64,000 nt of DNA, from assembly GCF_900176515.1 (NCBI RefSeq), contig NZ_FWXV01000001.1:744001-808000 (forward strand), given 5' to 3'. Shown one piece after another: positions 33,004 through 41,691 of the stretch; positions within the stretch are counted from its first letter, which is position 1, and each line of letters begins with the position of its first letter. A program made the position numbers and the translations under genes. Origin of the DNA: Kibdelosporangium aridum. GTDB taxonomy: Bacteria > Actinomycetota > Actinomycetes > Mycobacteriales > Pseudonocardiaceae. A model generated the notes under the pieces. It searched no databases. It had not been told where the DNA came from and saw nothing but the letters and a program-made list of their open reading frames with translations.

Positions 33004-34300
33004 CGATCAAGGTAGTGAAGTTGGCAAGTATCAACACGATCGCCCCCGCGATACCTGTCGCGCCGAGTGCGGGCGCGATCAACGTGTTCCAAGGCCGAGC
33101 ATCCAGGCGTGTACGCCGGAAGAAAGCGACAACGGAGATGGACGTCAAGAAGTACAGCACCATCATCGCCAGTACGGCCACACCACTGAACCACGAGAAC
33201 AACGTCAGCACCGGATCTTGACCTGCCAGCGCGAACGGCATGACCAGCGCCACCGCGATCACCGTCTGGACGCACCCGGCGAACCACGGCGCCTGGCGCG
33301 CGTTGAGCGAACACACGCGCTGGTGGAGGAGCCGATCGCGGCCCAGCGAGAACAGATATCGGTTGGCGGAGTTGTGGAACGCCAGAATCCCAGCGAACAA
33401 AGAGGTCGCCAGCAGGATCGGCAGGACACTGGTGACCCAGCTGCCGAACAGGTCCGCGATCGGCGCGAACACGAACAATGTGGAGTCGCCCGCGGTCAAC
33501 GCGGCACCAGCAGCGTCAGTCGCCGTCGACGCACCGTGCGCGGACACGAGCATCCACGAGGTGAAGGCGAAGAACACCGTCACCACCACAACGGCGAGAT
33601 ACGTTGCCCGAGGCACAGATTTGCGTGGCTCGCGGGCCTCTTCGCTGTAGATCGCGGTGGCCTCGAAGCCGAACATCGATGCCACCGCGAACATCAACGC
33701 CACACCGGGAGCGCCCTGCAACAGCGCGCTGGGGGAGAAGCTGTCCGCGAAGCCGAGGCCTTCCGGCCCGCCTCCCGTGAAGAACGTGATCAGGCCGAAC
33801 ACCAGCAGGATGCTGAACTCGGCCAGTACGAACACCGCGAGCACCCTGGCGCCGATCTCGACTCCGGCGGCGCCGAGCACCTGCACGATCGCCATCGTCA
33901 CCAGCGCGAACACCCACCACGGGACATCCGGCGAGATCAGGGCGCTCAAAGTGGCCCCGTATAGCCCGTACATCGCGGCCTGGATCGTGCAGTACGCGAA
34001 CAACGCGATGCCTGCACTGATCCGTCCGGCTAATCGGCCGAGGCCTTCGCCAATGTATGTGTAGAAGGCGCCGGCGTTCACGACATGGCGGCCCATGGCG
34101 ACGAAACCGACCGAGAAGAGCAGGATCACCAGTCCGGCAACGGCGTACGCGGCCGGGACGCCCGGCCCGTTGCCGAGGGCGATCGCGATCGGCATGGCAC
34201 CGGCGATCCCGGTCAGCGGTGCCTGCGCGGACAGGACGAAGAAGAGAATTCCCAGTACGCCTAGGGCATTGGGCTTGAGAGAAGCTGTCTTGGTGTCCAT
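32996..34300 (-). CDS. APC-family amino acid/amine permease
   Basis: A 434-residue transporter with about 12 membrane segments. LFFVLSAQAPLTGIAGAMPI is helix 1 with its broken middle, GFVAMGRHVVNAGAFYTYIG is the conserved helix 2-3 region, and MFGFEATAIYSEEAREPRKSVPRATY is the hallmark loop after helix 6. It is close to the PuuP/AdeQ-like proton symporters for amino acids and amines. ATG 34300 lies 19 bp after the FAH-family gene stop, within the homoprotocatechuate operon. It probably imports the amine or aromatic substrate. Its stop overlaps the GTG of the aldehyde dehydrogenase. Confidence 0.9.
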   Translation of the reverse strand: MDTKTASLKPNALGVLGILFFVLSAQAPLTGIAGAMPIAIALGNGPGVPAAYAVAGLVILLFSVGFVAMGRHVVNAGAFYTYIGEGLGRLAGRISAGIALFAYCTIQAAMYGLYGATLSALISPDVPWWVFALVTMAIVQVLGAAGVEIGARVLAVFVLAEFSILLVFGLITFFTGGGPEGLGFADSFSPSALLQGAPGVALMFAVASMFGFEATAIYSEEAREPRKSVPRATYLAVVVVTVFFAFTSWMLVSAHGASTATDAAGAALTAGDSTLFVFAPIADLFGSWVTSVLPILLATSLFAGILAFHNSANRYLFSLGRDRLLHQRVCSLNARQAPWFAGCVQTVIAVALVMPFALAGQDPVLTLFSWFSGVAVLAMMVLYFLTSISVVAFFRRTRLDARPWNTLIAPALGATGIAGAIVLILANFTTLIGG

Positions 34301-34319
34301 CGTGGACCGCCTCGCAGGT

Positions 34320-35171
34320 TCATCGGGACTTCCTCGGTGGGCGGATGCCCCGGAACTCCCAGTCGCCGCCCAGCGCGGTGGACAGCACTTCCTCGGACTC
34401 CGTTGGCTGCGCACCGACGTCCGTACGGATCGGCGTCGGGCCGGAGAGGATGAGGTTGGTCAGCCTGCCGAGGCCTTCCACCTCCACGTCGACCACGTCG
34501 CCCGGCACGACCGGCCGGGAGTTGGCCGGGGTACCGGAGAGCAGCACATCGCCTGGGTGAAGTGTGATCGTCCGGGCGATGTCGGCGACGAGATAATGCA
34601 TGTTCCACTTCATCTCGTCGGTGGAACCGTTCTGCACAAGGTTTCCGTTGACGTACGTCCTGATGTACTTGCCGTGGAAGTCCCAGTCGGTCACCAGGCC
34701 GGGACCGAGTGGGCACAACGTGTCAGAACCCTTGACCCGCAACATCGAACCGGCGTCCGTGTCACGGAAGTCATGCAGGCCGAAGTCATTGGCGACGGTG
34801 TAGCCCGCGATGTACGCCCCGGCGTCGGCGGGTGCGATGTTGCGGCACGTCCGGCCGATGACGATGGCGACTTCGCCCTCGTAGTTGAGCCATTTGCAGC
34901 CTTCGGGCCGGACCACCGCGCCGCCGTGGGCGTTCAGTGCGGAGGTCGGCTTGTGGAAGTACGTCGGCGTGTCCGACAGGGTGATCTGGAATTCCTCGAC
35001 CCGGCTGCGGTGGTTGAGGTGCACAGCGATCACTTTGGACGGTACGACCGGCGGAAGATGCGTGGCCTCGGCGGCCAAGATCCGGCGGCCGTCGCCCGCG
35101 ACGAGGTCGTCGCCGTCCCGGACGGTCTCCACGACGGCGCCATCGAGCAGGATTCGACGGTACTCAGGCAT
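34320..35171 (-). CDS. Fumarylacetoacetate hydrolase family enzyme (HpaG-like)
   Basis: A 283-residue FAH-fold enzyme. IAVHLNHRSRVEEFQ, PTYFHKPTSALNAHGGAVV, LNYEGEVAIVIGRTCRNI (metal-binding Glu), GYTVANDFGLHDFR, LRVKGSDTLCPLGPGLV and LHPGDVLLSGTPANSRPVVPGDVVDVEVEGLG are all signatures of the family. Next to hpaD and hpaE it should be the bifunctional 5-carboxymethyl-2-oxo-hex-3-ene-1,7-dioate decarboxylase/isomerase of the homoprotocatechuate pathway. The ATG overlaps the hpaD stop (ATGCCTGA). Genes for the hydratase and aldolase that would finish the pathway are not in this window. Confidence 0.87.
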   Translation of the reverse strand: MPEYRRILLDGAVVETVRDGDDLVAGDGRRILAAEATHLPPVVPSKVIAVHLNHRSRVEEFQITLSDTPTYFHKPTSALNAHGGAVVRPEGCKWLNYEGEVAIVIGRTCRNIAPADAGAYIAGYTVANDFGLHDFRDTDAGSMLRVKGSDTLCPLGPGLVTDWDFHGKYIRTYVNGNLVQNGSTDEMKWNMHYLVADIARTITLHPGDVLLSGTPANSRPVVPGDVVDVEVEGLGRLTNLILSGPTPIRTDVGAQPTESEEVLSTALGGDWEFRGIRPPRKSR

Positions 35172-36054
35172 GTGCGGTCCAGCCTCCTCGCGGCCGATCG
35201 AACCAAAGATGCACCTGCCCGGTTCCGATCGAGTTCTCGTAGTCGCCGTATTGCCGGGCAGGGGCGGTCCACCGCTCCTCGCCGAGTGCACCGGCCAGCA
35301 TGATGTAGTGGAAGAACTTGGCTTCCGGCTTGTGCTCCCAGAAGTCCGGCATGGTCTGCAGGACCTTGTCGTGCCTGCCTTCCTTGAACCAGGCGATCCG
35401 CTCGTAGTCGGCTTCCCTGGCTTGCGGCGTACGGATGTGCACCGGATCGCTGGCCTCGTGATCACGCAATTGCCGAAGCGGCCAGAAGGTGTGGGACATC
35501 GCGCCGGACGCGATCACGATCACCTTGCGGTCCGTGGCCGCGATGCCGTCGGCGAGGGCACGGCCGAGCCGGAGGTGATCCTCCATGTCCCCGGTCTGGC
35601 AGACGCCGATGCTGATCCACCGCTTGTCCGGCAGGCCTTCGCCGAGGTACTTCCACAGGTTGATGGTCGCGTAGTAGATGGGCAGGTAGTCGTCGTCGAT
35701 CGGGGTGATCCACGTGCCGTGCTTGTCCGCGAAACCCGCGATACTCCGCGCGAGTTCCGGATCGCCCGGGAAGTCGTACGGCATCCGGCACATCCCGCGC
35801 GGCAGTTCCTCCGAAGTGAACAGTCCGGCTCGCCGGTTCTGCGCGGTGACAACGAATTCGACGGTCGTGGCCCAGTGTGAGTCCAGGACGACGACCGTGT
35901 CGTAGTCCTCGGCGTCGAACACATCTTCGCGGAGCTGTTGCAGGCCGGTGACGAGGGTGATCTCCTTGCCCTCGTTGAGCTCCAGCCGGTCTTCGCCGGG
36001 CAGAACGATGGTCGGGACGTGCGCGAGCAGTCCCGCGCCGACAATCTCACCCAC
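35164..36054 (-). CDS. hpaD: 3,4-dihydroxyphenylacetate 2,3-dioxygenase (LigB-type extradiol)
   Basis: A 296-residue class III extradiol dioxygenase. LLAHVPTIVLPGEDRLELNEGKEITLVTGL holds the first iron ligand His. TVVVLDSHWATTVEFVVTAQ holds a second His. LPRGMCRMPYDFPGDPELA and ASGAMSHTFWPLRQLRDHEASDPVHIRTP follow the LigB-type HpaD family closely, as does GTGQVHLWFDRP at the end. It opens the ring of homoprotocatechuate next to the hydroxyls using Fe(II) and O2. The start overlaps the hpaE stop (ATGGGTGA). It is the strongest evidence that this operon degrades an aromatic acid or amine. Confidence 0.9.
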   Translation of the reverse strand: MGEIVGAGLLAHVPTIVLPGEDRLELNEGKEITLVTGLQQLREDVFDAEDYDTVVVLDSHWATTVEFVVTAQNRRAGLFTSEELPRGMCRMPYDFPGDPELARSIAGFADKHGTWITPIDDDYLPIYYATINLWKYLGEGLPDKRWISIGVCQTGDMEDHLRLGRALADGIAATDRKVIVIASGAMSHTFWPLRQLRDHEASDPVHIRTPQAREADYERIAWFKEGRHDKVLQTMPDFWEHKPEAKFFHYIMLAGALGEERWTAPARQYGDYENSIGTGQVHLWFDRPRGGWTAHA

Positions 36055-37480
36055 GGTCGTTCCACCCCTTCGGTGCGGTCACGGTGTTCTTCAGATCGCA
36101 GTAGAAGTCGAAGCTCCAGGTGCCGCCTTCCCGGCCGATGCCCGACTGGCGTGCTCCGCCGAACGGCGCCCGCAGGTCACGCACGAAGAAGCAGTTCACC
36201 CAGACCGTTCCGGCAACCAATTGCTTGGTCACGCGATCGGCTCGGTCGCGATCGCCGGTCGCCAGGGTGGCGGCGAGGCCGTATGGGGTGTCGTTGGCCA
36301 TCGCCACGGCCTCGTCCTCGGTTTTGAAGGTCTGCAGGGTCAGGACCGGGCCGAAGACCTCCTCCTGCACGATTTCCGAGTCTTGTGCGACGTTCGTGAG
36401 CAGGGTCGGCCGGTAGTACAGGCCACCGAGGTCCTCGTTCGGGCCACCACCGATGACCGCGGTGGCACCGCTGCCGAGTGCCCGTTGGACGTAGCCGTCG
36501 ATCTTGGCGAGCTGGCGTTCGTGGATGTTCGGGCCGATGTCCGTTGCCTCGTCCCGCGGATCGCCCTGCGTCAACCCAGAGGCCTTGGCGATGAAGCGTT
36601 CGGTGAACTCGCCGGCGATGCTGTCCTCGACGAGGACGCGGGTGGCGGCCAGGCAGACCTGCCCGGCGTTGTCGTACTGCTCGACGGCCAGGTCAACGGC
36701 AAGATCCAGGTCTGCGTCGGCGAAGATCAGCAGCGGTGATTTGCCGCCCAGCTCAAGGCTGAGCGGCGTCAGGTTGGCTGCCGCTGCCGCCGCGATCCGC
36801 CGGGCGGTGGGCACAGATCCGGTGAAGCTGACCCGCCGGATGTCCGGGTGTGCGACCAGCGGTTCACCGATCTCGGGGCCGTACCCGTGGACGACGTTGA
36901 ACACGCCGTCCGGCAGGCCTGCGTCCGCGGTGATGCCGGCGAGCAGTGCGGCAGTCCGCGGCGACCACTCGGCGGGCTTGAGCACGACCGTGTTCCCGGC
37001 GGCCAGCGCGGGCGCGATCTTCCAGGTGGCCAACATCAACGGCGCGTTCCACGGCGTGATCAACGCGCATGGCCCGGCGGGGTCCCACGACACGTGGTTG
37101 GTGTGTCCGCGGGTGTCGAAGTCCTTGTGTTCCAACTGAACGAGCCAGTCAGCGAAGAACCGGAAGTTGTGCGCGACCCGTGGCATCACACCCCGGCGAT
37201 GCGACCGCAGCAGTGCGCCGTTGTCCTCGGTCTCCGTGATCGCCAGTTCTTCCAGGCGTTTTTCCACGCCGTCCGCGATGGCGTGCAGGATCTCGGCGCG
37301 CTCGGCTTTTGCGGTCCGTGCCCAGGCCGGGAACGCCTTCTTGGCCGCGGTGACGGCGTGTTCGGCTTCGGTGGCGCCGCCGCGGGCGACCTCGGTGAGC
37401 ACACGGCCGTCGATGGGGGAGACGTCGGTGAACGTCTCCGCGGATCTGACGCGTTCGCCGCCGATCCAATGCTCGATCAT
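36047..37480 (-). CDS. hpaE: 5-carboxymethyl-2-hydroxymuconate semialdehyde dehydrogenase
   Basis: A 477-residue aldehyde dehydrogenase. WIGGERVRSAETFTDVSPID, PRVAHNFRFFADW, ALITPWNAPLMLATWKIAPA, LSLELGGKSPLLIFADAD (catalytic Glu) and NAGQVCLAATRVLVED (catalytic Cys) are present. The C-terminal VRDLRAPFGGARQSGIGREG and WSFDFYCDLKN are diagnostic of HpaE over other members. It oxidises the HpaD ring-opening product with NAD+. ATG 37480 overlaps the stop of the upstream decarboxylase-like gene by four bases. In contrast to the second aldehyde dehydrogenase of the operon, its frame is intact. Confidence 0.88.
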   Translation of the reverse strand: MIEHWIGGERVRSAETFTDVSPIDGRVLTEVARGGATEAEHAVTAAKKAFPAWARTAKAERAEILHAIADGVEKRLEELAITETEDNGALLRSHRRGVMPRVAHNFRFFADWLVQLEHKDFDTRGHTNHVSWDPAGPCALITPWNAPLMLATWKIAPALAAGNTVVLKPAEWSPRTAALLAGITADAGLPDGVFNVVHGYGPEIGEPLVAHPDIRRVSFTGSVPTARRIAAAAAANLTPLSLELGGKSPLLIFADADLDLAVDLAVEQYDNAGQVCLAATRVLVEDSIAGEFTERFIAKASGLTQGDPRDEATDIGPNIHERQLAKIDGYVQRALGSGATAVIGGGPNEDLGGLYYRPTLLTNVAQDSEIVQEEVFGPVLTLQTFKTEDEAVAMANDTPYGLAATLATGDRDRADRVTKQLVAGTVWVNCFFVRDLRAPFGGARQSGIGREGGTWSFDFYCDLKNTVTAPKGWNDRG

Positions 37481-38259
37481 CGATTCTCCAGCACTTTGCC
37501 GCCGTCCCATACCACGCCCACCTGGCGGAAGTACGCCGCGATCGGTTCACGCACCGCGAGCCTGGCCAGTTCTTCGGTCGGTGCCGAGAACAACTCCAAG
37601 TCCGCCTCACCGGTCCACGCCTGGCCTGCCTCGAACGACTTCGCGCCGGACTCGATCAGTTCGTCCAGTGCCTGGCCGTCACCCGTGATCGACGGCAGTT
37701 GCCGATGGTGTGCCATCGGATGGCCGTTGACGAACCCGTTGGTGTCAGAGGGTTCTCGCAAAGTCACCACGGCTTGAGCAAGCCTTCGGTCGGCTGCGGC
37801 GAGCGTCGCGCCGAACCGGGCGCCCGCTTCGAGCTTCGGCGCGGGACCGTAGGGGTGCGGCCGGGTCATGTGGATCGAACCGAATTTCTTGGGATAGCCC
37901 TGGTGGATCCCGCGTGCGATGGCGAAGTCCTTGTCCACCCAGATGTAGACACAGCGCGAGTACGTCGTGCCCTGGTAACGGCAGCGCACCACCACGAACG
38001 CTTCCTTGTACTGCGAACGGACCGGATCGAGCAATTCGTCCCGGCTGTACGAACAGGACTGCCAGTCCGCCCAGATCAACGCGACCGCACCGGGATCCTC
38101 CTCGGTGAGCTCCAGCGGCTCGGGCAGCAGCTCACGGACGCGGTCGGGGTTCGTGCGGTATTCGATCGTCAGCAGGTCCCCCGAGTAGTGCCACGGCGGC
38201 GGTGGGATCAGCGACGACGCGCCCGTCGCCGTCTTCGGGTAGAAGAATCCCCTGGTCAT
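37477..38259 (-). CDS. Acetoacetate decarboxylase family protein
   Basis: A 260-residue ADC-fold protein, first gene of the aromatic operon. PPPPWHYSGDLLTIEYRTNP, LLPEPLELTEEDPGAVALIW, YKEAFVVVRCRYQGTTYSRC and ARGIHQGYPKKFGSIHMTRP match the family; the Lys pair in GYPKKFG is at the Schiff-base position. Most ADC-family members are not acetoacetate decarboxylases, and some are aldolase/dehydratases. Placed before hpaE and hpaD it may act on a keto-acid of the pathway. CGGAGG lies six bases before the ATG, and a good promoter lies upstream. Confidence 0.82.
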   Translation of the reverse strand: MTRGFFYPKTATGASSLIPPPPWHYSGDLLTIEYRTNPDRVRELLPEPLELTEEDPGAVALIWADWQSCSYSRDELLDPVRSQYKEAFVVVRCRYQGTTYSRCVYIWVDKDFAIARGIHQGYPKKFGSIHMTRPHPYGPAPKLEAGARFGATLAAADRRLAQAVVTLREPSDTNGFVNGHPMAHHRQLPSITGDGQALDELIESGAKSFEAGQAWTGEADLELFSAPTEELARLAVREPIAAYFRQVGVVWDGGKVLENR

Positions 38260-38290
38260 CACGAACCTCCGTGGTCGTTTGGCCTCAAAC

Positions 38291-38319
38291 AAGATAGGTC
38301 GGCCGCGGTCAGGGGTCAA
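38291..38319 (-). promoter_or_regulatory. Predicted housekeeping promoter of the aromatic catabolic operon
   Basis: On the minus strand TTGACC (38319-38314) and TATCTT (38296-38291) are separated by exactly 17 bp, close to the main sigma factor consensus. It lies ~30 bp before the first gene, supporting a single transcript running from the decarboxylase-like gene to the aldehyde dehydrogenase. Confidence 0.6.
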
Positions 38320-38327
38320 GCGTGGAG

Positions 38328-39002
38328 TCAGTTCAACCAGGCGAACAGGCCCTGTTTGTAGTTCTCCCGCACCAGGGAGATGGGCAGGCGATCGGAGGCG
38401 CGCCGCACCACAGCCTCGATGCTGAACACCGTCCGGTTGGCGTCGAACGTGGCATCGGGAGCGTTTTCGCGCAGCGTCGAAATGTCCTCCCGTGCCCAGT
38501 CTCCTGGCAGTAGCTGCCAATCGAACGCGGTGCGCAAGGTTGTGCGGCTGGGCGTCAGCGACTGCACCACGGTCCCGAACGGCGTGGTGGTGCGGTCGAG
38601 CTGTTCGTTCATCTCCGGCGTGAGCCTGCTGGGCACGTACCAGTTCTCGGCTTCCGACAGCAGCCGGTCACCGCAGGTCAACCGCACCCTGCGGTAGCGG
38701 ACTTGGTCGTCTGCGCCGAGCTGGAGGTCGGTGCGCTGGGCGTCGGTGAGCGGGGCGTTCGCCCCGGCCTCGTTCTGCGCGACGATCTTCGGATCGGGCG
38801 CGAGGCGGTGGTCGCGGCACCACGCCTGCAGTGTCGACGTCGCGGACGGGCTGGCCAGGATGGCGGAGCGGGCTTGTTCGGCGACGGCGTACAGCCGCAG
38901 GTTCTCCTCCAGCTTGTCCGTCTCGCGCGGCGCGATCAGCAGCCCGGCGACCAGGCCGACCGCCAAGGCCGCCACGATGGCGATTCCATAGCGGAGTCTC
39001 AC
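38328..39002 (-). CDS. Membrane-anchored UbiC/UTRA-fold-like protein
   Basis: About 224 residues from GTG 39002. One membrane segment (YGIAIVAALAVGLVAGLLIA) is followed by an extracytoplasmic part with TLQAWCRDHRLAPDPKIVAQ, RYRRVRLTCGDRLLSEAENWYVPSRLTPEM and TTTPFGTVVQSLTPSRTTLR. This order (PFG, the WY..P motif, a following R) resembles the chorismate lyase/UTRA fold. A chorismate lyase on the outer face of the membrane makes little metabolic sense, so a ligand-binding role is more likely. It is divergent from the glutamine-synthetase-like gene. Confidence 0.6.
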   Translation of the reverse strand: MRLRYGIAIVAALAVGLVAGLLIAPRETDKLEENLRLYAVAEQARSAILASPSATSTLQAWCRDHRLAPDPKIVAQNEAGANAPLTDAQRTDLQLGADDQVRYRRVRLTCGDRLLSEAENWYVPSRLTPEMNEQLDRTTTPFGTVVQSLTPSRTTLRTAFDWQLLPGDWAREDISTLRENAPDATFDANRTVFSIEAVVRRASDRLPISLVRENYKQGLFAWLN

Positions 39003-39127
39003 CTGTCCAGTGTCCCGCCCCGGTTTTGCCGCGGCAATGCGGCAAACGGCGAAGAATGGCCTTGTGGTCTCGCGGTGAACGGCATACGGTTTGACCCCAA
39101 ACGATGGGCTGCCCGAGGGAGACATCG

Positions 39128-40441
39128 GTGAGTGCGCAAGAGCTCGTTGATCGCCTTTCCGGCGAGGGAATCGACGTCGTGCGGGTGTCCTACCCGGACA
39201 TGATCGGTACCGACCGCGCCAAGGACGTCCTGGTCGAACACCTCCCGTCGGCTTACGAGCACGGGCTCGCGTTCTGCCGCGCGGTGTACCACACGAGCCC
39301 GCAGGGCGACACCGTCGCGGTTCCCGGCGGGCTGGACGCCGGGCTGCCGGACATCACGGTGCGCCCTGATCTGTCCACTGTGGTCGCTGTTCCGTGGGAG
39401 CCTGGCGTGGCCTGGTGCCTCGCCGACTCGACCGCCCCGGAATCGCCGAGGGACGTGCTGCGTTCGGTGATCGCGCGTGCGGCCGAGCATGGCCTGCACC
39501 CGATTGTCGGGCCGGAGTTGGAGTACTTCCTGTGCGATCCGGACCCGTCATCGCCGAGCGGGTGGCGCCGGTACTCGTCGGTGACGGGAGCGGTGTACAC
39601 CGCAGGGCTGCGTGCCGACCCGGACAACCATTTGCTCCGGGTGCTGCGGCACGTGCGTGACCTCGGGATCGGTGTGACCGGTGGAAACCACGAGTACGAC
39701 GGCGCCCAGTTCGAGATCAACCTCCAGCACTCTGAGGCGTTGTCCGCGGCGGACCGGGCTTTCCGGTTCAAGTGCGCGATCAAAGAGCTGGCCCGCAAGG
39801 AAGGCAGGCTCGCCACCTTCATGGGCAAGCCGTTCAACGACGCGGGCGGCTCCGGCTTCCACTTCCACCTGTCGTGCGAGAACTCCGCGGGCAACTGCTT
39901 CGACGACCCGGCGGCGGAGTACGGACTGTCCACAATGGCACGTCACGCGATCGCAGGCGTGTTGCGGCACGCACCGGCACTGGCTGCTCTGGCCAACCCG
40001 ACCATCAACTCGTACAAGCGTTTCGGCCCGGACACGCTGGCGCCATGGCTGATCGACTGGGGACTGGACAACCGCAGCGCGATGATCCGGATTCCGCCGG
40101 AACGCGGTGCGGGCGCCAGGTTCGAGCTTCGCCTCGGGGACGCCAGCGCCAATCCGTACCTGGCCATCGCCGGAACCATCGCCGCGGCTCTGCTCGGCGT
40201 GCTGGCGTGCGACGAACCGCCTGCCCCGCTGGAGGGTTATGGTTATGACGCCGCCAAATCGCCTGTCCTGCCGTCAAATCTGTCCAGCGCGCTGGACGCG
40301 TTGGAGGCGGACACACCGCTGACCGAGACACTCGGCAAGGACTTCGTCACCTCCTTCCTGAGCTACAAACGCGATGAGGTAGAACGATTCCAGCGGCATG
40401 TCACCGACTGGGAGTTCACCGAGTACGCCTACCACCTTTGA
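39128..40441 (+). CDS. Glutamine synthetase-like gamma-glutamyl-amine ligase (PuuA/FluG type)
   Basis: A 437-residue protein from GTG 39128 with GGGAG upstream. The N-terminal beta-grasp has GIDVVRVSYPDMIGTDRAKD. The catalytic core has HPIVGPELEYFLCDPD, GVTGGNHEYDGAQFEINLQH, MGKPFNDAGGSGFHFHLSC, NPTINSYKRF and RSAMIRIPPERGAGARFELRLGDASANPYL, the ATP and Mg sites of glutamine synthetases. It lacks the adenylylation loop Tyr motif and resembles GlnA-like enzymes that glutamylate polyamines, ethanolamine or aromatic amines. A P450 follows 8 bp later, and a PuuP-like permease and PuuC-like dehydrogenase lie nearby. Confidence 0.85.
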   Translation: MSAQELVDRLSGEGIDVVRVSYPDMIGTDRAKDVLVEHLPSAYEHGLAFCRAVYHTSPQGDTVAVPGGLDAGLPDITVRPDLSTVVAVPWEPGVAWCLADSTAPESPRDVLRSVIARAAEHGLHPIVGPELEYFLCDPDPSSPSGWRRYSSVTGAVYTAGLRADPDNHLLRVLRHVRDLGIGVTGGNHEYDGAQFEINLQHSEALSAADRAFRFKCAIKELARKEGRLATFMGKPFNDAGGSGFHFHLSCENSAGNCFDDPAAEYGLSTMARHAIAGVLRHAPALAALANPTINSYKRFGPDTLAPWLIDWGLDNRSAMIRIPPERGAGARFELRLGDASANPYLAIAGTIAAALLGVLACDEPPAPLEGYGYDAAKSPVLPSNLSSALDALEADTPLTETLGKDFVTSFLSYKRDEVERFQRHVTDWEFTEYAYHL

Positions 40442-40449
40442 GAGATAGG

Positions 40450-41691
40450 ATGATCGCACTCTCGGACGTCGATCTCGTCAACCTGGACAACTTCACCGAC
40501 GGCGTGACGCCGTGGCAGATGTTCCGCACGTTACGCCGGCACGCTCCCGTTCACTGGCACACCGAACCGGCACCGAACTCGGGCTTTTGGTCGGTGACAA
40601 GGCATGCGGATGTCGTCGCGGTCAGCAAGGACACGGAAACCTTCACGTCGGCCAAGTTCGTCAACCTGGAGGAAGTGGACGACGACCAAATCGCCATCCG
40701 GGCGTCCCTGCTGGAAACCGACGGCCTGCGCCACCGGGCGCTGCGAGGCCTGCTGCAACGCGAATTCAGTGCCCCAGCGATCAGGCAGTACACGGACTTC
40801 TTGCGCGGACTGACCGCGCGGACACTGGACGCGGCATTGCCCAAGGGGCGCTTCGACTTCGTCGCCGATGTGGCCGCGGACTTCCCGATCAACGTGCTCG
40901 CCCGCCTGCTGGGCGTGCCCGATGAGGACACTCGGCAGCTGATCGACTGGGGCAACCGGATCATCGGCAACGCCGACCCCGACTATGCCGACGTGCTGGT
41001 CGACAGCGAGAAATACCGTGACCTGCCGTTCCGGTCACCCGCGTCTGTCGAGGTGTTCGAGTATGGCCGCGAGCTCGCGCGCCAACGCCGTGGCGGAACC
41101 GGCACGGACCTGGTCTCCAAGCTCGTGAACGAAACCCCGCGCGACGGAATCCCCTTGTCCGCGCGGGATTTCGACAACTACTTCCTGCTGCTTGTGGTCG
41201 CGGGCAACGAGACGACACGGCATGCGATCTCCCACGCGATGCTCGCACTCCTGCAGCACCCGACCCAGCTGGCGAAGCTGCGTGACGACCCGTCGCTGAT
41301 CCCCGGTGCAGTCGAGGAATTCCTGCGCTGGTCCTCGCCCATCTACCACTTCCGGCGTACCGCGACCCGCGACACCGAACTGGGCGGGAAACAGATCAAG
41401 GAAGGCGACAAGGTCGTCATGTGGTACGCCTCGGCCAACCGGGACGAGACCGTTTTCGACGACCCCGACACGTTCGACGTCACGCGCGCACCGAACACAC
41501 ACGTCACTTTCGGTAGGGGAGGACCACACGTGTGCCTCGGCGGTGTTCTTGCCCGTGTCGAGATGCGAGTCATGTTCGAAGAACTCGTCCCACGACTCGC
41601 CGACATCCGGCTGACCGGTGAGGTGTCCCGCGTGCGGTCCAACTTCGTCAACGGGATCAAGAAGCTCCCGGTGGAGGTCAGCCTCGCTTAG
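40450..41691 (+). CDS. Cytochrome P450
   Basis: A 413-residue soluble bacterial P450. The I-helix is LLLVVAGNETTRHAISHAML (AGNETTR), the ExxR helix has FLRWSSPIYHFRRTATRDTE region context, and the haem loop is FGRGGPHVCLGGVLARVEMR, with the haem Cys near residue 362. ATG 40450 has GAGAG upstream; a TTG overlapping the previous stop is also in frame. It hydroxylates a small molecule using ferredoxin and reductase partners that are not encoded here. Coupling to the glutamine-synthetase-like ligase suggests a substrate that is first gamma-glutamylated. The stop overlaps the convergent peptidase gene by four bases. Confidence 0.92.
   Translation: MIALSDVDLVNLDNFTDGVTPWQMFRTLRRHAPVHWHTEPAPNSGFWSVTRHADVVAVSKDTETFTSAKFVNLEEVDDDQIAIRASLLETDGLRHRALRGLLQREFSAPAIRQYTDFLRGLTARTLDAALPKGRFDFVADVAADFPINVLARLLGVPDEDTRQLIDWGNRIIGNADPDYADVLVDSEKYRDLPFRSPASVEVFEYGRELARQRRGGTGTDLVSKLVNETPRDGIPLSARDFDNYFLLLVVAGNETTRHAISHAMLALLQHPTQLAKLRDDPSLIPGAVEEFLRWSSPIYHFRRTATRDTELGGKQIKEGDKVVMWYASANRDETVFDDPDTFDVTRAPNTHVTFGRGGPHVCLGGVLARVEMRVMFEELVPRLADIRLTGEVSRVRSNFVNGIKKLPVEVSLA

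Noticed and set aside
36047..41691. hpaDE and the glutamyl ligase/P450 as one operon
   Set aside because: They are on opposite strands with a separate promoter at 38291-38319; only a functional link is proposed.
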